6,033 nt of DNA, taken from JBLHGU01 sp047615875 (GTDB taxonomy: Bacteria; Pseudomonadota; Gammaproteobacteria; Arenicellales; CAJQKF01). Position 1 is the stretch's first letter; each line of letters opens with the position of its first letter. The DNA lies in NCBI GenBank assembly GCA_047615875.1, contig JBLHGU010000284.1, positions 1-6,033 of the forward strand, in the 5' to 3' direction. The translations under genes were made by a program, and so were the position numbers. A model generated the notes under the pieces. That model did no database searches and was not told the origin of the DNA. It was given only the letters and a program-made list of their open reading frames with translations. This document shows positions 1-5,314 of the stretch, one piece after another.

Positions 1-54
1 CTCGATCACTTTACCGTTTGTTGTTAGTTAGTCTTGACTATTAGAAGGAGAAAG

Positions 55-165
55 GTGGTTTCAATTAAGCTCCTTATTGTTGATGATGAAAAACTATTAC
101 CCGACAGGCCTTCTGTTTTGGTACACGGCAATGAAAGTATAGAAAGCATAAAAGCACTAGTGTAA
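55..165 (+). pseudogene. 5' fragment of a response regulator (receiver domain start)
   Basis: A GTG start at 55 follows an AAGGAG ribosome binding site at 45-50. The frame encodes 36 residues beginning VVSIKLLIVDDEKLL. A short beta strand followed by the acidic pair and Glu (VDDE, residues 9-12) is the usual opening of a CheY-like receiver domain; the Asp pair is part of the Mg-binding pocket. A complete response regulator needs about 120 residues for the receiver alone, including the phosphoacceptor Asp and the conserved Thr and Lys, and usually a DNA-binding output domain. Here the frame stops at 163-165, just where the transposase-derived sequence on the other strand begins. I infer that the gene was cut by an insertion or deletion and is non-functional. 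The few residues seen do not allow a subfamily assignment (NarL or OmpR type). Confidence 0.6.
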
Positions 166-713
166 TCCCCCAGAAATTAACTGATCGATATGCTTTTCAA
201 GCCACGCGATATGAAACTGCAGTTTCTTCGGGGTGTAATTATTTCCTTACTGTTGACGGCTTTAAATTTACTACCATCAATCGCAACGATGGCATCGGTG
301 AACATCTTCAGTTCACGACACAGACCAATAAATGCACGGCAGGTATTTTTGATGCCTTTACCATTGTCTTTTCTGAAATCGGCAACGGTTTTAAAGTCAG
401 GCGCTAGTCGTCCCAGCACCCACATCAACTCAACACTAAGACCCGCTTCACATTCCAGGCGTCGCGAAGACTGGATACGATTTAAATAACCATACAGAAA
501 TAACTTGTACAGGGTAGACGGATGGTATGCGGGGCGGCCGGTCTCAGCGGGCATTGACTTGAACCCTAAATTGGAAAAATCAAGACTATCGATAAAGGCG
601 TCGATGACTCGAATCGTATTTTCTGCGGTGATGTAATCGTCCAGACGATCAGGAAATAATGTCGCTCGTTTTCGGCATGCGCCCACAATGAAACCGCTCA
701 ATGGGTAGTCCAT
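157..713 (-). pseudogene. IS1182-family transposase, N-terminal fragment, frameshifted
   Basis: The minus-strand frame from ATG 713 reads like the first half of an IS1182-type DDE transposase: ATLFPDRLDDYI (residues 17-28), a GRPAYHPSTLYKLFLYGYLN block (59-78), RRLECEAGLSVELMW (84-98), and FKTVADFRKDN (107-117). The first catalytic-type Asp lies in AIDGSKFKAVN (D146). After this the original frame ends at 177. The expected continuation, NYTPKKLQFHIAWLEKHIDQ, is present one frame over and runs to a TAG at 157-159. A single base missing around 241-246 (GGAAATAATT, where one more A restores the frame) explains the shift. The rest of the catalytic domain is absent, so the fragment cannot transpose. 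Normal family length is roughly 450-500 residues. No clear ribosome binding site or terminal inverted repeat was found upstream of 713. Confidence 0.8.
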
Positions 714-809
714 CAGTTGGAAAGTATGATTATCCCTAAAATCGGGTTTTCACACAGTCGGACCATATACGGACCTTGGAAAGACCAGGGCGTAAATCAG
801 CAATTAGTC

Positions 810-828
810 AATAGGTATACTATTCCCC
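810..828. repeat. Possible degenerate inverted copy of the GGGGCAGTATACC motif
   Basis: AATAGGTATACT at 810-821 is the exact reverse complement of AGTATACCTATT at 2940-2951. Both copies continue into a C run (here) or G run (there), although the two or three bases between differ. It lies in the short gene-free gap (714-873) between the transposase remnant and the exported-protein gene; nothing else was recognised in that gap. The match is short and could be chance. Confidence 0.25.
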
Positions 829-873
829 AAAACCTACCAAATTCCATTCCGGTTGCCGCTTTCGGGGTATTTG

Positions 874-1473
874 CTACTCGCGATGATGCTCGCAGGTAGC
901 GGCTGGATTAAATGGGTTCAGAATCCCCGTCGTATTTTCCCGGTAAAGCCACACATGCTGGTCGTAATGTGGCATGAAACCATGTGCCTCGTCACCATCT
1001 GTTGCAGGATCGTCAATCATCATGTCCCATTTCCGGCCTTGGAACACGGGGTTATCCATATTGCCGGCGGCTTTCCAGGCTTCGATCCATACCAGGTTTT
1101 CGATCCCCATAAGCACAAGCGATCCATCCGCTTGAGGTTCGTACAGCAATATGGCAGGTCTGGTAAAATCTGTGTGGGTACTGTTCCCGTTCACCCGCGG
1201 TTCAGCCGCGCTAATTTGCAACATTTTCGGATTGATGTAATGAATACCCATTGCACCCCACTCGGCAGGTAATCCCTCGGCCTCTGCGAAAATGCAATGT
1301 CCACTCGGGTCCGGGATGAATCCTTCAGCCAGCGCGACGTTTACATCTTTATATTTTTCGGTGGCGGCGCGAAGTACATCCAGATCCTCACTATGGGCCA
1401 TGGCCGGTCCAGCCGTAAACAAAGCTATTAATAAAAAACACATCACTTTTGTATTCAAGATATGGCGGTTCAT
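874..1473 (-). CDS. Exported protein of unknown function, 199 aa
   Basis: I chose ATG 1473 rather than the upstream in-frame ATG at 1515 because GAGGAG sits seven bases before it and because it begins directly with a signal peptide: MNRH, a hydrophobic stretch (residues 10-21) and an AMA cleavage site before His27. The mature part of about 173 residues is predicted to be periplasmic or secreted. Visible motifs are GFIPDPSGHC (51-60), WGAMGIHYINP (72-82), RPAILLYEP (105-113) followed by GSLVLMGIENLVW (117-129), and a His-rich end, HGFMPHYDQHVW (164-175), then NPFNPAATC. From memory, similar GMGIHY/NP and ILLYEP motifs occur in uncharacterised secreted bacterial proteins; I know of no assigned function. 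Mature Cys60 and Cys194 could form a disulfide, and the many His residues could bind metal; both are guesses. The frame is intact, in contrast to the decayed genes on both sides. Confidence 0.85.
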   Translation of the reverse strand: MNRHILNTKVMCFLLIALFTAGPAMAHSEDLDVLRAATEKYKDVNVALAEGFIPDPSGHCIFAEAEGLPAEWGAMGIHYINPKMLQISAAEPRVNGNSTHTDFTRPAILLYEPQADGSLVLMGIENLVWIEAWKAAGNMDNPVFQGRKWDMMIDDPATDGDEAHGFMPHYDQHVWLYRENTTGILNPFNPAATCEHHRE

Positions 1474-1544
1474 TTTATTCTCCTCGGGAAAAAATACAGC
1501 CAGTAACCTTTCCACTAGACTGGAAGATGAAGATTCAGCCGCTA

Positions 1545-1573
1545 ATTATACGGCTACTCATTTGGATATTCAA
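1545..1573 (-). promoter_or_regulatory. Putative sigma70-type promoter of the exported-protein gene
   Basis: On the minus strand, TTGAAT (1573-1568) and a perfect TATAAT (1550-1545) are separated by exactly 17 bases. Transcription would start near 1538, leaving a leader of about 65 bases before ATG 1473. This suggests the gene is transcribed on its own rather than from the decayed MmgE/PrpD gene upstream. The evidence is consensus match only. Confidence 0.5.
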
Positions 1574-1773
1574 AGTACATTTACACAGCCATTGTCGTTC
1601 GCATTGATGGCCATACAGCGATTTGTTGAGTGAATACTGAACTTCCATTTTGGGTCGACTATTGCCGCCGCTTCAACGATCTTGAACGTCAGTATTCTCC
1701 AATATAGATGCCGCTCAGATGAGCTTGATGGGATTCTCGAATCGGTCAGTTTCGGACGCTCAGGCTTTTTCAT
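1570..1773 (-). CDS. Doubtful small ORF, 67 aa, unrecognised
   Basis: An open frame starts at ATG 1773 with AGGAAG eight bases upstream and ends at 1570, beside the putative promoter of the next gene. The peptide begins MKKPERPKLTDSRIPSSSSE and has no signal peptide, membrane segment or motif I recognise. It sits just after the end of the MmgE/PrpD remnant on the same strand. It may be a chance frame or a scrap of a decayed gene. The only support is the ribosome binding site. The rest of 1516-1798 holds nothing else I can identify. Confidence 0.2.
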   Translation of the reverse strand: MKKPERPKLTDSRIPSSSSERHLYWRILTFKIVEAAAIVDPKWKFSIHSTNRCMAINANDNGCVNVL

Positions 1774-1798
1774 AGCTTCAGCTTCCTGCGCATTCCGG

Positions 1799-2722
1799 TC
1801 ACAGATCATGCAAGGCATGGCACATGAAATTCAGGCTTATACAGGGGCCAGCTTCGATCTGGTTTGCTCGGTTGCTACCCAGAACAGGGACTACAAACGC
1901 CCGAAACTTGTCGATGATGCCCGCTCGGTCCACCGGGTTGGTATGTTCCCCGGGCGCCCTTACGATACCTGAGTCCAGGCGTTTAACGTCCCTGGTTTCG
2001 ATAAAGGTGCGATCAAGACGGTCCGCGGGAAAGTTGTCCTTGCATTCCTGGCATTCGCTAACGGAGGTGACAGCAACCAGTCGGGCAATATCCGAGTCGT
2101 TGAACGTTTCGCCCGAGACCCCTCGTGCCCCGATTTTTTCACCTGCGAGAGCGGCCGCTACCGGATAACTGATGCTATATTGCGCCTTGCCCGTGGTCTT
2201 GGGCATGTCTCGAGCAAGCCGAGTCGCTTCGTGGAAGCCATAGATTTCTATCCCTGTAATGTCATCGACTGTTAGTGCGTGCTCGGCACGAAGGTTGAGG
2301 GCAGCTTGAATGGGTGCATGCGCCCAGCGGCAAACCGGAAAAGTTTAATGTTTTGCCGGCAGGTAAGCCAATCCGTTGCAAGATCCTGCCGATACCCGGC
2401 AGCAGAATCGCCTTCGATGGTTACTGCCGGAGCACCTTCAAAACCGGTCAGGGCAAGTTGTGCAGCAGCCACGCCGACCATTGATCCCCAGCCTGACCCA
2501 TCATGCAACATGGTTGGGTTGTCGATCTCTCGCATCATCTGGCTGCGCGGCCCGTGATACTCCGCGATGCCAACCGCATGGCGAAGGACGTCAGTATCGG
2601 CACCATTCATCCGAACCCCTCAGATCGAGGATTAAATCTTTAGCCCGCTCAATCAAATCTGCTGGAATGTCGTCATAGTCCATGTTTAACACGAAGTCCG
2701 AAAATGTCGTTGCCTGTTTCAC
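1799..2722 (-). pseudogene. MmgE/PrpD-family gene, decayed by deletion and frameshift
   Basis: Three pieces of one MmgE/PrpD-family protein (2-methylcitrate dehydratase / cis-aconitate decarboxylase type) lie in order. From GTG 2722 to about 2621, 34 residues give the typical N-terminus, including DYDDIPADLIERAKDLILDL. In another frame, from about 2610 to 2344, comes the conserved core: HAVGIAEYHGPRSQMMREI, then PTMLHDGSGWGSM and WLTCRQNIK. A one-base shift near 2337-2343 (CTTTTCC; an extra C restores LysProPhePro) moves the sequence to a third segment: PVCRWAHAPIQAALNLRAEH, IYGFHEATRLARDMPKTTGK, YSISYPVAAAL, and a C-terminal DRAGIIDKFRAF region ending with a TGA at 1799. The pieces add up to about 300 residues against a usual 450-480. 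About 150 residues are missing, nearly all at the 2611-2620 junction. The enzyme would have been a cytoplasmic dehydratase or decarboxylase of unknown substrate. Confidence 0.85.
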
Positions 2723-2921
2723 CGTTGGCTGAAAATAGTCCTTTTGTAAAACAGATTAAAGTCTATTTGCAAAAAAACAAAAAAGATGGTGTCGTTGAAT
2801 TTTTAGTCAAGTTTAAAGGCAAGCTGGCAACGGATTTACAGCTACCTAAAACTAATCTAAAAAATAAATTCCCTCTCCTTTAGATGCTTTGGTTGATGAA
2901 ATAATCAAAAAGCTAAATTAA
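2704..2921 (+). pseudogene. A+T-rich gene remnant, unrecognised
   Basis: The plus-strand frame from ATG 2704 runs 59 codons to a TAG at 2881 and contains SPFVKQIKVYLQKNKKDGVV and EFLVKFKGKLATDLQLPKTN. In the next frame the sequence continues plausibly as SPLDALVDEIIKKLN to a TAA at 2921. One missing A in the run near 2867-2873 would join the two as a single C-terminus (KNKIPSPLDALVDE). The first few codons overlap the MmgE/PrpD N-terminus on the other strand, so the ATG at 2704 is probably accidental and the true gene entered from the left before a junction near 2725. Codon use is strongly A+T- and Lys-rich, unlike its neighbours, suggesting foreign origin. I do not recognise the family. Confidence 0.4.
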
Positions 2922-2926
2922 TTGGC

Positions 2927-2952
2927 GAATTCCGGGGGCAGTATACCTATTA
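2927..2952. repeat. GGGGGCAGTATACC motif, RAYT-associated-repeat-like
   Basis: GAATTCCGGGGGCAGTATAC and the following CTATTA sit just after the A+T-rich gene remnant. From memory, sequences of the form ATTCCGGGGACAGTATAC recur around REP-associated tyrosine (Y1) transposase genes and their repeats in proteobacteria. No Y1 transposase gene is present here. An inverted partial copy lies at 810-828. Confidence 0.35.
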
Positions 2953-3079
2953 CCCAACACTGGATTTTAGAAAGGACCTCAATCTGGTCACCTCTACAAA
3001 TTACATAGTTCAATACCAACCCATGACTTGTAGTAAAACCAAAGAGTCAGAGGCTATAAAAAACGTTATTATCGAGGCT

Positions 3080-4186
3080 ATGCATATCCAGTCACTCAAT
3101 GCGTCCCCGTTCGGCGCCACCATTACCGATTTCGATTGTGCAATCCCCAATCAAAAAGCAGCGGATGAAATTCGCCAGGCGCTGCATCATCACCAGCTTC
3201 TGGTGATCCCGGATCAGCATCATTTAACACCGCAACAGGAAGTCGCTTTTTATCGGTCGATCGACATCAACGGTGTTTCCGTCTGGCGCGATCAAACCAA
3301 TAATCCCTGGGAGGTTTTCAAAGTCGCGCAAGGAAATAAAGCTGGGACTTACCAAATACCTGAAGAACCCGGTGTGCTGGTTCTGGGCAAAGGGGATATT
3401 GATCACTATGGGCTAAACGTCACCCTCGGTGGCAGCCGGGGTGCATACGGCAAAGATAAAGGCTCTCAAGTTCTCGGTGGCGGCGCGTTACAGTGGCACA
3501 TTGACGGCCCATTCTATGAACATTCGCCTTGCCACTACACTCAAATGCGCTGCATTGAAGCGCCCACCGGGAGTGGCCACTGGTTGTCGTACGACGACGA
3601 ATCGGGAGATAAGCTGTGGTGTGAAGCCGGATCAACTGCTTTTGCGAGTGGCTGCGTGGCATACGATATGCTGCCGCCCGATGCACAGCAACGGTGCCTA
3701 CAAACCCGGGTGCACTATGCCAGTCGCCCATTCGAGACCACTTATGAATTGGGGAATAGCAGTGATGGTTTACGATTAGTCGATCCCACTGCAGAACAAC
3801 ATTATTCACAGGAAGGGGACATTCCAGGCGCTGCAATTGACGACCCGCTGGCTCAAATCTACCCGCTGGTATGGACCTGCCCAGTCACCAAACAACAAGC
3901 CGTGATGCCACAACCACGATGCATGCATGCGCTTGAACAAAATACAGAAGCTGGCCATTGTTTTTTGGGCGTCATTGAATCCAGGCTCCAGGTAGAAGCC
4001 CTTATGCGCCCCGCGATTGCTCCTGAGCTGGTATACGTGCACGCATGGCAGCCAGGTGATCTGGTGATCTGGAATAACCGTTCGATCTGGCATTCGGCGA
4101 CCGGCAAATTATCCCGGGATGACCGAAGGATTATGCATCTGACTGCATTTAACGGTGACGTACCACCGAGTTGTGTAGCGCACTGA
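3080..4186 (+). CDS. Fe(II)/2-oxoglutarate-dependent dioxygenase, TauD/TfdA superfamily, long form
   Basis: The protein is 368 residues from ATG 3080. The iron-binding triad is visible as WHID (His140, Asp142, in the context LQWHIDGPFY) and the distal His338 in IWNNRSIWHSATG; Arg349/Arg350 in DDRRIMHLTAF would bind the 2-oxoglutarate carboxylate. I prefer ATG 3080 because MHIQSLNASPFGATITDFD matches the usual family start. An in-frame ATG at 3023 would add 19 unusual residues, and neither start has a well-spaced ribosome binding site (GAGG is only two bases before 3080). TauD itself is about 280 residues; the roughly 196-residue gap between Asp142 and His338 implies an insertion. That spacing resembles, from memory, fungal xanthine dioxygenase XanA, but substrate cannot be assigned. 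It is a cytoplasmic oxidative enzyme. The gene stands alone, facing the convergent MaoC gene, and is followed by a palindrome that may terminate it. Confidence 0.85.
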   Translation: MHIQSLNASPFGATITDFDCAIPNQKAADEIRQALHHHQLLVIPDQHHLTPQQEVAFYRSIDINGVSVWRDQTNNPWEVFKVAQGNKAGTYQIPEEPGVLVLGKGDIDHYGLNVTLGGSRGAYGKDKGSQVLGGGALQWHIDGPFYEHSPCHYTQMRCIEAPTGSGHWLSYDDESGDKLWCEAGSTAFASGCVAYDMLPPDAQQRCLQTRVHYASRPFETTYELGNSSDGLRLVDPTAEQHYSQEGDIPGAAIDDPLAQIYPLVWTCPVTKQQAVMPQPRCMHALEQNTEAGHCFLGVIESRLQVEALMRPAIAPELVYVHAWQPGDLVIWNNRSIWHSATGKLSRDDRRIMHLTAFNGDVPPSCVAH

Positions 4187-4190
4187 TACG

Positions 4191-4218
4191 GAGGTTTTTA
4201 ACCTCGATGCCGCGAGGT
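4191..4218. repeat. Overlapping small hairpins just after the dioxygenase stop
   Basis: GAGGTT (4191-4196) and AACCTC (4200-4205) form a perfect 6-bp stem with a TTT loop, starting four bases after the stop codon. ACCTCG (4201-4206) can instead pair with CGAGGT (4213-4218). The two hairpins share the middle segment, so they exclude each other. There is no T run after either, so they are unlikely to be terminators on their own. Confidence 0.5.
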
Positions 4219-4222
4219 AATC

Positions 4223-4281
4223 CGGGTCAGATCACAATTGTTTCTAATATTAGCAATATCTGTGATCTGACCCGAGTTTTT
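4223..4281 (+). terminator. 14-bp palindrome with T run; REP-like repeat and likely terminator
   Basis: CGGGTCAGATCACA (4223-4236) and TGTGATCTGACCCG (4261-4274) are perfect 14-base inverted arms around 24 bases; ATTG/CAAT inside can extend the stem with a bulge. On the plus strand the stem is followed by GTTTTT, so it could act as a rho-independent terminator for the dioxygenase gene 37 bases upstream. No T run follows on the minus strand. The core GGGTCAGATCACAATTG resembles, from memory, the RAYT-associated GGGTCAGA palindromes of gammaproteobacteria, so it may be a mobile REP-like element used secondarily as a terminator. Confidence 0.6.
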
Positions 4282-4300
4282 CCTACTTCCTATACTCCGA

Positions 4301-4386
4301 CGTCATTGCGAATCGGTGTGGCGATCTTATTGGGATATCTACTACGAAGAACAGATTGCCACAGGAACTATGTTCCCTCGCAAAAA
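4301..4386. repeat. Imperfect long palindrome of the CGTCATTGCGA dispersed-repeat type
   Basis: CGTCATTGCGA opens the element at 4301-4311. TGTGGCGATCT (4317-4327) pairs with AGATTGCCACA (4353-4363) with one G-T type mismatch, and TTGCGA (4306-4311) pairs with TCGCAA (4378-4383). A further small perfect palindrome, GGAACTATGTTCC, occupies 4364-4376. The layout of CGTCATTGCGA, then GTGGCAATCT and its inverse, then TCGCAATGACG is that of a dispersed intergenic palindrome I recall from many bacterial genomes; this copy has decayed at its right end (TCGCAAAAATAAC). It lies between convergent genes, where such elements are common. Confidence 0.55.
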
Positions 4387-4417
4387 TAACATCTAGACTA
4401 ATGACACGCCATTTAGA

Positions 4418-4915
4418 TCAAGCGGTTTTCTCATGTTCTAGTTTGGTGAACCAAAGAACCAAATACTCCGCCACCATTGCTGGCTTGTCTTTGCCTTCCA
4501 CCTCCAGGTAATGTTGAGTTTTGTGTAAAGAGCGCCCATGATCTTTAGGTGTGACATCAAGCAGGGTAATTCGACTGCGTACTCTGGAACCCACGGTGAC
4601 GACATCGGTAAAACGAACGCGGTCCAGGCCGTAGTTCAATCCGAATTCGGTCCCGGCCGGAATTAACCCGACTTCATGGGCAAAATGGATAACAAGAGAC
4701 AGCATCAAAAAACCCTGGACAATGGTTGTTCCATAGGGGCTCTCTAATTGTGAACGTGCAACGTCAACGTGCATCCAGTCCGGATCTTTTGTCGACGTGG
4801 CAAATTGCGTAACCTGATCCTGGGTCAGCGTAATCCAGTTCGTAACCGCAATTTCCTTTCCTACGTATTTCTGCGCATCTTCGATATGAAACAATGTTTC
4901 ATAGGTCGTGTTCAT
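4418..4915 (-). CDS. MaoC-like hotdog-fold dehydratase (enoyl-CoA hydratase type)
   Basis: The protein has 165 residues, a normal length for a single-domain MaoC/NodN-type hydratase. These enzymes add water across trans-2-enoyl-CoA, giving (R)-3-hydroxyacyl-CoA. The hydratase-2 signature is seen as KDPDWMHVD (43-51), with Asp44 and His49 spaced as in the catalytic pair of PhaJ-type enzymes, followed by ESPYGTTIVQGFLMLSL (58-74). In that last motif the usual His of AHG is Gln67, a variant of uncertain effect. The core GLNYGLDRVRFTDVVTVGSR (92-111) forms the typical substrate-side strands. No signal peptide is seen, so it is cytoplasmic. The start lacks a good ribosome binding site but is the first ATG and fits the family N-terminus. 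It diverges from the acyl-CoA ligase gene, suggesting a shared pathway on CoA thioesters. Confidence 0.88.
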   Translation of the reverse strand: MNTTYETLFHIEDAQKYVGKEIAVTNWITLTQDQVTQFATSTKDPDWMHVDVARSQLESPYGTTIVQGFLMLSLVIHFAHEVGLIPAGTEFGLNYGLDRVRFTDVVTVGSRVRSRITLLDVTPKDHGRSLHKTQHYLEVEGKDKPAMVAEYLVLWFTKLEHEKTA

Positions 4916-5314
4916 GATATCTATTGCCGGTTATTGGTGTCATTAAAAGTCTAAGACAACTCACAAACGAAAAAACGAAACTTCGCCGTTTGTTGCGCCT
5001 CCGAAAACCCTGTCAGGTTTCAGTTTTCTCGAAATCATAACCTATCTGCTTTATCGGCTGAGCGTATTTTCAAAGAATTTACGAGGATTATGGGCTGGTT
5101 GATACTTCTTGATTTTGGGGAATAGGGTGTTTAACCTCCCTATACTCAGTCTCAGTTAGTTGAATCTTCACAAGGGTAAAATTATGGGCGTTCAAAAAAT
5201 CCCCCGCGATAGATTCCAACCGAAAAGCCTTGTCCTCATTGATCAACCACAATCCGTATTGATTAAATGCTGGGTGTCCACATTCATCCGTGATTGAGAG
5301 CCAGGCACGAGCCT
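4916..5314. other. Divergent intergenic region between MaoC and acyl-CoA ligase genes
   Basis: This 399-base gap should carry the promoters of both genes. Visible elements are an inverted repeat, ACAAACG (4963-4969) and CGTTTGT (4987-4993), enclosing an inner CGAA/TTCG pair, which could be an operator close to the MaoC side; a TTGATA-like -35 (5099-5104) with a poor -10 18 bases on; and a TATACT hexamer at 5141-5146 without a good -35. None is convincing as a complete promoter. A short open frame with a ribosome binding site lies at 5184-5297. Confidence 0.35.
5184..5297 (+). CDS. Possible 37-aa leader ORF upstream of the acyl-CoA ligase
   Basis: ATG 5184 is preceded by AAGGG (5172-5176) at suitable spacing, a better ribosome binding site than that of the ligase gene itself. 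The frame gives MGVQKIPRDRFQPKSLVLID followed by 17 more residues and a TGA at 5295-5297, eighteen bases before the ligase ATG. No motif is recognised and it may be a chance frame. If translated, it could couple translation to the ligase start or serve as a leader. Confidence 0.2.
   Translation: MGVQKIPRDRFQPKSLVLIDQPQSVLIKCWVSTFIRD

Noticed and set aside
190..489. 99-codon plus-strand frame
   Set aside because: It is antisense to the well-recognised transposase fragment and has no protein-like motif.
853..1272. 139-codon plus-strand frame opposite the exported protein
   Set aside because: The minus-strand gene has a signal peptide, ribosome binding site and conserved motifs; this frame is its shadow.
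1682..2168. Two plus-strand frames (1682-1972 and 1824-2168)
   Set aside because: Both overlap the MmgE/PrpD remnant antisense and read as arbitrary sequence.
3420..4107. Minus-strand frames of 138, 95 and 82 codons opposite the dioxygenase
   Set aside because: The plus-strand dioxygenase has its full set of catalytic residues; these are shadows without motifs.
4171..4389. 72-codon plus-strand frame through the repeat island
   Set aside because: It is made of palindromic repeat sequence and overlaps the end of the dioxygenase gene; no coding character.
14..4995. Repeated 10-mer CCGTTTGTTG at 14-23 and 4986-4995
   Set aside because: A shared 10-mer is expected by chance several times in a window of this size, and the flanks do not match.
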